A stretch of 5,122 nt of DNA from Nitrospirota bacterium (GTDB taxonomy: Bacteria; Nitrospirota; 9FT-COMBO-42-15; HDB-SIOI813), in NCBI GenBank assembly GCA_023248365.1, contig JAHFER010000144.1:1-5122 (forward strand), given 5' to 3'. Below are positions 1 through 5,122 of this stretch, piece after piece. A program made the translations under genes and the position numbers. Below the pieces are notes generated by a model. That model was not told where the DNA came from. It ran no database searches and saw only the letters and a list, made by a program, of their open reading frames with translations. Each line of letters opens with the position of its first letter. The first letter of the stretch is position 1.

Positions 1-113
1 TTATATTCCCTTCCAAGCTGATCAAAAAGCTTCTCTTTCACCTCACTCCAGATAACACGTTTTTTCTCAAGCAGCATGTTCCTGAGGTCCTCTTTCTTTT
101 TCTTTGTCATCAT
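1..113 (-). CDS. DksA/TraR-family zinc-finger regulator, N-terminal part only (runs off the window)
   Basis: This is a partial gene with 37 complete codons visible before the window edge. It starts at the first of two tandem ATG codons (113; the second is at 110). An in-frame TGA lies four codons upstream, so no longer start is possible. A strong AAGGAGG sits 10 nt before the first ATG. The visible protein begins MMTKKKKEDLRNMLLEKKR and continues to about LFDQLGREY. It is a lysine-rich, helical N-terminus like the leading coiled coil of short DksA/TraR-like proteins. These act at the RNA polymerase secondary channel or as general zinc-finger regulators. The diagnostic C4 zinc finger would lie beyond the window, so the family call rests on N-terminal resemblance only. 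It follows the kinase gene by 89 nt and could be read from the same transcript. Confidence 0.6.
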   Translation of the reverse strand, partial: MMTKKKKEDLRNMLLEKKRVIWSEVKEKLFDQLGREY

Positions 114-123
114 AGCGTATCAG

Positions 124-130
124 CCTCCTT
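124..130 (-). promoter_or_regulatory. Strong Shine-Dalgarno site of the DksA-like gene
   Basis: The minus strand reads AAGGAGG, a near-perfect anti-16S match. It lies 10 nt from the ATG at 113 and 13 nt from the ATG at 110, which favours 113 as the start. It is the clearest ribosome binding site in the window; the other starts here have weak or no such motif. Confidence 0.7.
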
Positions 131-202
131 CCGGTTATCCATCTCAATTTTAGAGCAATCAGCATTAGATCCCCTGCTTCCCACATCACCCATTACCATT
201 TA

Positions 203-745
203 TCACACCCACCCCATCTCCTTCATCTTTGCTATCACATGCTCAGCTCCTGCCTGAGGAGAAATTTTGTCTGATTCTATTACAATATCCGGAGATATCG
301 GCTCCTCATAATCCTCCTGTAATCCGGGAACAGTAGCCGCCTTTCCGCTTTGTGCCATCTTATAAATACCCTTGGGGTCCCTTTCAATACATATATGGAG
401 CGGACACTTTACATATACTTCTATAAATTTACTTATTAAGCCCCTTGCTTCATCTCTATGGGCCTTCCTGTTTCCGGTTGCATCAAATATAACACTTATC
501 CCATTCGATGTCAGCATATGTCCGAGAAAAGTCATAACATCATAGAACCAATCCCTTTCTTTCTGTGAATACGCCGGTTCAGGGGTAAGAACCTTTCTCA
601 AAACATCCGATTCAAGCCGAACGATTTTAATGGTATACCACTCTGAGAGTCTTTTTTCAATAGCCTCTGCTACTGATGTCTTACCTGAAGCAGGCAAACC
701 TGTCACCCATATTGCAAAACCCTCATCTGTCTTCAAGATATTCAT
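203..745 (-). CDS. Adenylylsulfate-kinase-like P-loop kinase (CysC-like, substrate uncertain)
   Basis: This is a small cytoplasmic P-loop kinase of about 180 residues, close to the usual length of a stand-alone APS kinase, which phosphorylates adenylylsulfate to PAPS. Residue numbers count from an in-frame TTG at 763. Visible motifs are Walker A GLPASGKT (22-29), ESDVLR (51-56, the place of the family's DGDxxR), an FxEVYV strand (113-118), RDPKGIYK (128-135) and VPGLQEDYEEP (145-155), the last two very CysC-like. The family's NIRR and SPFRxxR regions are not recognisable: their places read about ERDWFYDVM (69-77) and DATGNRKAHRDEAR (94-107). The fold is clear but APS as substrate is not. I chose ATG 745 over TTG 763 because GAGGG precedes it closely and the domain begins soon after. 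The gene overlaps the end of the APH-like gene by 23 bp, which suggests translational coupling and a shared role. No sulfate adenylyltransferase gene is visible nearby. Confidence 0.8.
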   Translation of the reverse strand: MNILKTDEGFAIWVTGLPASGKTSVAEAIEKRLSEWYTIKIVRLESDVLRKVLTPEPAYSQKERDWFYDVMTFLGHMLTSNGISVIFDATGNRKAHRDEARGLISKFIEVYVKCPLHICIERDPKGIYKMAQSGKAATVPGLQEDYEEPISPDIVIESDKISPQAGAEHVIAKMKEMGWV

Positions 746-1823
746 TAGCCCTCGCTGGTTCAAACTCGTCTGTCATCAGAACATTCTTAATAAAATTGAA
801 AATCTTTTTCCTTACATCACATGGCAGGGCAGGATACCACAGCGGGTTACCCAGGACAAGCCCCCTCCACGCGAGGAAAGGCTGTATAACCTTAAATATC
901 TCTTTATCGCATGAACACCTAAGGTATCTCTCCCAAAACAGGGAATAAAGCCTTTCAAACGCCCCTTCAAGCCTTCCGTAACATTGGAGTGAGAAGAAAA
1001 GATAGTTGATAGCTATTGTACCTGCATCATCAGCAGGTTCGCCCCATTCACCTCTTGCCCTGTCTAATACAGTAAAATCTGCACCTTCTCTGAATATGAT
1101 ATTCCATGGATGAAAATCACCGTGTACCTGAGACAGTCGGTGTCCCATATCTTTTATCCTCCACCGCCATTCAACACAGTTTAATTCTATATTCTTTAAT
1201 AAATCCCTTGTAATAAAATCAAATCCAGTCCGGTAGTTGTCTATTAGTCCCATTATACACTCACCATGACCAACGAGATCCCTGATCCTCCTCGTATAAA
1301 GTTGAGGGGCATCAATCTTTACCTTGTGTATAGCCGCAAGATATTCTGCCAATGCCGTTACACGATCCTCATCCTCCTGTTTTATATCCTTCTCAGCAAG
1401 GATGCGTTCGAGGTCTTTATAATACTCATTCCCCTCAATAAATTCTGTGACAATAAAAAACTCTTCCCCATCTCCGACAGATATGACCCTTCCATCCACT
1501 GTGAATGCACCAACATCTAAAGATTTTACATGTCCCTGCAATTTATTGAAAGTAGAATGGTCCCAGATAAGGCTCTGTGCCCTGTCAGAAAAATGGTCGT
1601 GACCGAAACTGTTCGGAGACATGCTTTCAAGGACAACTGTATTTATTTTATTGTTTACAGAAAAAGAAATAATATAGGGTATACCATAGCCAAAACCTTT
1701 GAGATCTGTATCCCCTTTTTTACCTGTTTCTTTACCAATTAATCTTATAGATGAGATACGGACATTTTCTTTGTATAGTGACGAGAGATAGCCTTCAAGC
1801 CTTGACATGTTTAATTCAGGCAT
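723..1823 (-). CDS. APH-fold phosphotransferase (aminoglycoside phosphotransferase family, PF01636-like)
   Basis: The 366-residue protein has a kinase-like APH fold and is probably a cytoplasmic small-molecule kinase. A glycine-rich segment GFGYG lies at 43-47, and a probable hinge FIVTEFIEGNEYY at 123-135. The catalytic loop is HGDFHPWN (234-241), with D236 as likely catalytic base and N241 as metal ligand. The DFG-equivalent is DRARGEWGEPADD (254-266), with D254 as metal ligand. The segment RDLVGHGECIMGL (181-193) and the long C-terminal helical region ending near residue 366 look like a distinct conserved subfamily rather than a resistance enzyme. The strand expected to hold the ATP-anchoring lysine reads TVVLESM (62-68), without lysine. 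The ATG at 1823 has no clear Shine-Dalgarno; an alternative ATG is at 1808. It follows the SLBB gene by 18 bp and overlaps the APS-kinase-like gene, so the two kinases are probably made together. The substrate is unknown; antibiotic resistance is unlikely. Confidence 0.85.
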   Translation of the reverse strand: MPELNMSRLEGYLSSLYKENVRISSIRLIGKETGKKGDTDLKGFGYGIPYIISFSVNNKINTVVLESMSPNSFGHDHFSDRAQSLIWDHSTFNKLQGHVKSLDVGAFTVDGRVISVGDGEEFFIVTEFIEGNEYYKDLERILAEKDIKQEDEDRVTALAEYLAAIHKVKIDAPQLYTRRIRDLVGHGECIMGLIDNYRTGFDFITRDLLKNIELNCVEWRWRIKDMGHRLSQVHGDFHPWNIIFREGADFTVLDRARGEWGEPADDAGTIAINYLFFSLQCYGRLEGAFERLYSLFWERYLRCSCDKEIFKVIQPFLAWRGLVLGNPLWYPALPCDVRKKIFNFIKNVLMTDEFEPARANEYLEDR

Positions 1824-1841
1824 AAAGTTTTTCAGCGATTA

Positions 1842-3221
1842 CTAAAAAGCAACGATTAGGACTCCGGCTGTAACTGCAATCTGATACAATATCTGGGTCA
1901 AATCTTTTACTTCCTTGAGCCATGCAATCCGTTCTATCTTTTCTGGAATGACTATTGTATCACCGGGGTCGGGAACAGAAGACATAAAGCTTCCTTTAAA
2001 GAACCAGCCCCCATTCACATCTGAGCTTCCGCTCCATCCCCTTTTTGATATAGCAGTACCATCCATCTTGAGGACATATATATCATCATATTCAGCATTT
2101 CTGGTCATCCCGCCTGCATATTTCATATACGCTTCCACTGTCATGTTGGGGTTATACACAAAGGCCGTTGGATTGTAGACTGCCCCAATTACCTGAACCT
2201 GATGAGGTTGTTCCGGGACATAAAGGGTGTCACCATTCTCAAGGGGTATGTCATAGTATGAATTTTTAAAATTGTCTAACTTATCAATCTTTATGCTGAC
2301 TACTCCTCTTGCTTTCACAGAACGCATCTTTGTAATAAGACCTTTTCTTTGCTCATCTGCTGCCTTTTGTTGCTGGACATCTTCAGAAGTAAGTGCAACT
2401 TCAATGGTCTTTGCAGACTGGGACATAATCTCCTGTTCAAGCCTGTTTATAGATTCATCCAACTGCTTTTGTTGTAAATTTCTTACTGACTCTCTTGTGA
2501 AGACCGAGCCTTTAAGATATGCCTTGTCAGTAAATCCACCTGCCCTTTCTATAAGAGACGACAGGGTTTCTCCCTTATTAATAGTATATGTTCCCGGAAA
2601 CTTCACCTCACCAGTTACTGATATTGTACGGTAAAGGCCCCACTCAGGTACTGTTCTTACAAACAGATAATCATCTTCTTTCAGGGATATGTTATATTGA
2701 GGATCTCCGTCCATCGCCTTACTTAGTTTTACAATAATCCTTTCTGTCTTTGGCCCCTCAGATGTAATGTTTACCCTTGTTAATTCTGCCTCTTCTTTAC
2801 TTGAATACCGCAGCAGTCCTCCGGAATATGTAAGAAGATCTTTCACAGTCATGCCGTCTCTATAACCAAACGTGCCCTGGGACTTCACCGCCCCTGTGAT
2901 ATGGACGACCTTTTCTACTGTCTGAGAGATGGTAAATATCTTTACTAAATCGCCGTCTCTCAAAGTGATATTATTTTCCTTTTCCTTTTCTATTTCTGAC
3001 AGGTTAATCTCGACAAGATCCTGGTCTCCGGCATTTCCAACTCTAAGGATCTGGACACGGTTTTTAAATGAGATCCCGTTCACGCCACCTGTCATCTCTA
3101 ATAAATCCGAAAGCTTTGTATCTTCTTTTAACTCATATATTGCAGGTACCTTCACATTCCCCGCAACTCCAACAAGCGTACCTACCGGTGGAATAAATAT
3201 AACATCCTCCGCCAAGCTCAC
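1842..3221 (-). CDS. SLBB-domain polysaccharide export protein, C-terminal part (probably a fragment of a broken gene)
   Basis: The 459-residue frame holds four SLBB-type segments, each with a V-x-G-x-V core and an AGG/TGG/SGG end: about 15-47, 104-136, 198-230 and 341-372. A glutamine- and glutamate-rich stretch likely to form coiled coil lies at about 243-300. It ends with WLKEVKDLTQ and a hydrophobic membrane segment (about 443-459), as in full-length multi-SLBB outer-membrane export proteins, so the C-terminus looks intact. Such proteins form the periplasmic and outer-membrane channel for exopolysaccharide. The frame has no signal peptide and no polysaccharide-export (PF02563) domain. It opens directly with DVIFIPPVGTLVGVAGNVK, which in relatives lies in the middle of the protein. 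The GTG at 3221 has no Shine-Dalgarno and an in-frame TAA lies at 3233-3231, so this start may not be used. The missing N-terminus lies in another frame upstream (3687-3133), overlapping by 89 bp. If translated alone, the product could not be exported normally. Confidence 0.85.
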   Translation of the reverse strand: MSLAEDVIFIPPVGTLVGVAGNVKVPAIYELKEDTKLSDLLEMTGGVNGISFKNRVQILRVGNAGDQDLVEINLSEIEKEKENNITLRDGDLVKIFTISQTVEKVVHITGAVKSQGTFGYRDGMTVKDLLTYSGGLLRYSSKEEAELTRVNITSEGPKTERIIVKLSKAMDGDPQYNISLKEDDYLFVRTVPEWGLYRTISVTGEVKFPGTYTINKGETLSSLIERAGGFTDKAYLKGSVFTRESVRNLQQKQLDESINRLEQEIMSQSAKTIEVALTSEDVQQQKAADEQRKGLITKMRSVKARGVVSIKIDKLDNFKNSYYDIPLENGDTLYVPEQPHQVQVIGAVYNPTAFVYNPNMTVEAYMKYAGGMTRNAEYDDIYVLKMDGTAISKRGWSGSSDVNGGWFFKGSFMSSVPDPGDTIVIPEKIERIAWLKEVKDLTQILYQIAVTAGVLIVAF

Positions 3222-3687
3222 TTGGTATATTTAGCATAGTGTATCCCGGAGGAATTGGAGTAACAGGAGTCATGGAAAACCTGATGTCCGGCTGTAGTTT
3301 CAGTATAAACAACTGTGTTTCATTTATATCAAGCCCCTCAGAGAGGTATCTTTCAAAATCAGAAGGCTCTTCTGTAACAGAAGGCACTGATGCACCTTCC
3401 AAGGCAGGCTGATCTGCAGGAAGTTTACCTGAATCAGGCCTGTTTCCCCCCTGTTGTAACATATCTTGCTTTTTCTGGAAATCAAAGGGAGTTAACGTAG
3501 AAGGTGTTCCGGGTGCTCCAGCCGTCCCCGGCAAGCCTGAGGGCATATCAGCAGATCCGGCCAGCATTAAGCCTTTCAGACTGGTATTCGTGCCCCCTGC
3601 TGCATAAGAATGTCCTGTTGCGAATAGCAGTAATGAACTTATAGTTGCTATGAACAATACAGATAAAACAGAACGCAGGTTTTTCAT
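3133..3687 (-). CDS. N-terminal fragment of the SLBB polysaccharide export protein (frame-broken)
   Basis: From ATG 3687 the protein begins MKNLRSVLSVLF and has a typical signal peptide: basic start, hydrophobic core, and a likely cut after HSYA near residue 29. An in-frame GTG at 3729 would add 14 residues, put the signal peptide too far in, and start 2 nt after the peptidase stop, so ATG is preferred although neither has a good Shine-Dalgarno. After the signal comes a Pro/Gly/Ser-rich linker, then SDFERYLSEGL and TPVTPIPPGYT, which match the region just before the PGD motif of the export domain in Wza-like proteins with long N-termini. The resemblance stops at GYTM (about 3235). The last 30 or so codons are read out of frame over the SLBB DNA and give a spurious cysteine-containing tail. 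I read this as the 5' part of one gene whose 3' part is at 3221-1842. Confidence 0.7.
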   Translation of the reverse strand: MKNLRSVLSVLFIATISSLLLFATGHSYAAGGTNTSLKGLMLAGSADMPSGLPGTAGAPGTPSTLTPFDFQKKQDMLQQGGNRPDSGKLPADQPALEGASVPSVTEEPSDFERYLSEGLDINETQLFILKLQPDIRFSMTPVTPIPPGYTMLNIPSELGGGCYIYSTGRYACWSCGECEGTCNI

Positions 3688-3697
3688 AACACAAGAA

Positions 3698-3725
3698 GTT
3701 ACACTATGTTGAAATTTCAAGTCAA
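3698..3725 (-). promoter_or_regulatory. Possible sigma-70-type promoter with an overlapping 12-bp palindrome
   Basis: On the minus strand TTGACT (3725-3720) could be a -35 box and TGTAAC (3703-3698, 4 of 6 consensus bases) a -10 box, separated by 16 bp. The spacer contains the perfect palindrome TTGAAATTTCAA (3720-3709), which could be an operator. Transcription would begin near 3691, only a few bases before the ATG at 3687. That would give a nearly leaderless message and would fit the absence of a Shine-Dalgarno. The match is modest and in an AT-rich gap such matches arise by chance. Confidence 0.3.
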
Positions 3726-3731
3726 GCACTT

Positions 3732-5048
3732 TCAGATTTTCAATAGTCCGTCAGGGATATTCTCCCTGCTTATCGGACCAAGCACAGCAAGAGAAAGGTA
3801 TTCAGTCTTAAACAATTCATCTGTCAGGGACTGAACCTTCGATGGTGTTATCTTTTCTATTTCACTTATAATATCCGCAGGTGAACAATATTTTTGAAGA
3901 TAGAGCTCATCTCTTGCTATACGGCTCATACGGTTACTCGTACTCTCAAGGCCCAGCATGAGATTACCCTTCATCTGGTTTTTGACCCTCTTCATTTCAT
4001 CCCTGGAAATCCCCTGCTTATCTATCTTGCGAATCTCTTTCATAACAAGTTCAAGCACCTTTGGAAGTGCATCTTTGCTTGTCCCTGCATATATATTTAA
4101 AAGGCCTGCATCTGTGAAAGATGCAACGTATGAGTATATGGTATAAACCAATCCCCGTTTTTCCCTCACCTCCTGAAACAGACGGGAACTCATGCTGCTG
4201 CCGAGTATGGAATTAAGCGCATAAAGGGGATACCTGTTTTTATGACCCTGCGGCAATCCCATCGTACCTAAGCAGAAGTGTACCTGTTCAGTGGCCTTTT
4301 TCTTTGTCCATATACCGCTTTTAATTGCGGGAGCGATACGCTCATTTAATGAACCAGGGTTATTAAACTTACCGAAGCTTTTATTAAGCAGTTTAGTCAG
4401 CACGGGAAATTCAAAATTCCCTGCTACGGATATTACAATATTCTCAGGATGGTAGTGGCGCCTGATATACTTAATCAAGCTGTCCCTTTTCATATTCTGA
4501 ACTGTCTCTATCTCTCCAAGTATAGACCTTGCAAGGGGATTTCCATCCCAGACCATAAGGGAATGCATATCATGTATATAGTCTTCAGGGTCATCCTCCA
4601 CCATCTTTATCTCTTCAAGTACAACCTGTTTTTCCTTATCCATCTCCTTCTTTAAAAAGGCAGAATGGAGAAAAATATCAGATATTATATCTATACCCTT
4701 AGCGAGATGCTCATCAAGTATTTTCACATAAAAAGTAGTAGACTCCCTTGTAGTAAATGCATTAAGCTCGCCTCCGAGGGAATCCATCTCCATGGATATA
4801 TCATGGGCGCTGCGCCTGGCTGTCCCCTTAAAAAACATATGCTCAATAAAATGGGAAATGCCGCCCTCTGCCTCTGATTCATCCCTTGATCCAACGCCAA
4901 CCCACACACCAAGAGACACAGATTTAACTGATGGAATACGCTCAGCTACAACCCTTATACCGTTATCAAGATGAATTTTTTTAAATACAATATCTTTCAA
5001 TAGAAAATCCGTGAATCGTGTCCGTTGTTCGTGTCCGTAAACCGTCAT
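3732..5048 (-). CDS. M16B-family zinc metallopeptidase (processing-peptidase/insulinase-like)
   Basis: The 438-residue protein is a single-gene M16B peptidase of normal length, relative of mitochondrial processing peptidase and Bacillus YmxG. The inverted zinc motif HFIEH is at 66-70, with H66 and H70 as ligands and E69 as catalytic base. The third ligand is probably E146 in VVLEEIKM, 76 residues after H70. The second half carries SSRLFQEVREKRGLVYTIYSY (about 287-307 in its two parts), including the Arg and Tyr typical of the M16 C-terminal domain. Both halves are therefore present and it should be active. There is no signal peptide, so it is probably cytoplasmic. The start is uncertain: ATG 5048 lies inside a palindromic repeat and the first 15 or so residues are encoded by repeat-like DNA. 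The conserved domain begins near KKIHLDNGIRVV (23-34). A TTG at 5000 is a plausible true start. The TGA at 3734-3732 is followed within 45 nt by the export gene fragment. Confidence 0.92.
   Translation of the reverse strand: MTVYGHEQRTRFTDFLLKDIVFKKIHLDNGIRVVAERIPSVKSVSLGVWVGVGSRDESEAEGGISHFIEHMFFKGTARRSAHDISMEMDSLGGELNAFTTRESTTFYVKILDEHLAKGIDIISDIFLHSAFLKKEMDKEKQVVLEEIKMVEDDPEDYIHDMHSLMVWDGNPLARSILGEIETVQNMKRDSLIKYIRRHYHPENIVISVAGNFEFPVLTKLLNKSFGKFNNPGSLNERIAPAIKSGIWTKKKATEQVHFCLGTMGLPQGHKNRYPLYALNSILGSSMSSRLFQEVREKRGLVYTIYSYVASFTDAGLLNIYAGTSKDALPKVLELVMKEIRKIDKQGISRDEMKRVKNQMKGNLMLGLESTSNRMSRIARDELYLQKYCSPADIISEIEKITPSKVQSLTDELFKTEYLSLAVLGPISRENIPDGLLKI
5016..5038. repeat. 10-bp tandem-spaced direct repeat
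   Basis: TCGTGTCCGT occurs at 5016-5025 and again exactly at 5029-5038, a 13-bp period. It lies directly beside the palindromic element and inside the first codons of the annotated peptidase frame, where it encodes GHE and RTRF-like residues not expected in M16 proteins. It probably belongs to the intergenic repeat rather than to the gene. Confidence 0.6.
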
Positions 5049-5112
5049 TCCCGTGAATACGGGAATCCAGAACTAAGCCATTGCACTGGATTCCCACTTT
5101 CGTGGGAATGAC
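5044..5112. repeat. Palindromic intergenic repeat (two ATTCCC-N8-GGGAAT hairpins in inverted orientation)
   Basis: Two 27-bp arms, 5044-5070 and 5086-5112, are inverted copies sharing GTCATTCCC at the outer ends and GGGAATCCAG at the inner ends, around a 15-bp centre. Each arm is also a hairpin with an 8-bp stem: ATTCCCGT/ACGGGAAT with loop GAAT (5047-5066), and ATTCCCAC/GTGGGAAT with loop TTTC (5090-5109). The pattern ATTCCC-N8-GGGAAT is the same as that of the Neisseria dRS3 repeat, and similar elements are scattered between genes in many bacterial genomes. It encodes no protein and is probably a non-autonomous mobile or structural repeat. There is no U-run, so a terminator role is not supported. 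Confidence 0.85.
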
Positions 5113-5122
5113 AGTTTCTTAC

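Noticed and set aside
723..1823. Aminoglycoside resistance gene
   Set aside because: Only the general APH fold is shared. The subfamily motifs and the operon context point to a metabolic kinase.
3133..3210. Cysteine-containing tail of the N-terminal export fragment, looking like a small zinc-binding motif
   Set aside because: The codons overlap the real SLBB frame, which is clearly the conserved one there. The cysteines come from reading that DNA out of frame.
3200..3240. Programmed ribosomal frameshift joining the two export-gene frames
   Set aside because: No slippery heptamer or supporting structure is evident, and a frameshift would not restore the missing export domain.
630..4974. Plus-strand open frames of 60-120 codons throughout the window
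   Set aside because: All lie opposite well-supported minus-strand genes, show no recognisable domains and lack consistent ribosome binding sites.
5044..5112. Rho-independent terminator or CRISPR repeat
   Set aside because: The hairpins have no U-run, and there are only two inverted copies without regularly spaced spacers.

Overview
The window has about 40-45% GC by eye. Every supportable gene lies on the minus strand, so transcription runs from high to low coordinates. The gene types fit a Gram-negative bacterium of the Nitrospirota/Desulfobacterota kind: a long multi-SLBB polysaccharide-export protein with a C-terminal membrane segment, a short DksA/TraR-like protein, and an M16B processing peptidase. 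That placement rests on remembered family resemblance, not on a search.

Layout in transcription order. Positions 5122-5044 hold a palindromic intergenic repeat made of two similar hairpins, followed by a 10-bp direct repeat. Next is an M16B zinc peptidase (5048-3732), whose annotated start codon lies inside the repeat. A 43-nt gap with a possible promoter and a perfect 12-bp palindrome leads to a polysaccharide-export (Wza-like/SLBB) locus, which is broken. One frame carries the signal peptide and proline-rich N-terminus (3687-3133). A different frame carries four SLBB domains and the C-terminal membrane segment (3221-1842). The polysaccharide-export domain and the first SLBB region expected between them are absent, which points to an internal deletion with a frame change around 3222-3237. 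Then come an APH-fold phosphotransferase (1823-723), an overlapping P-loop kinase resembling adenylylsulfate kinase (745-203), and, after an 89-nt gap, the start of a DksA/TraR-like gene with a strong ribosome binding site (113-1), cut by the window edge.

How the genes may work together: the APH-like and APS-kinase-like genes overlap by 23 bp and probably form one functional unit of two small-molecule kinases. They follow the export gene by only 18 bp, so they could be co-transcribed with it and act on cell-envelope or exopolysaccharide precursors, but this is inference. The M16 peptidase is a housekeeping-type gene and need not be related. There is no gene-free stretch longer than 300 bases. 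I see no rRNA, tRNA, CRISPR array, transposase or convincing rho-independent terminator.
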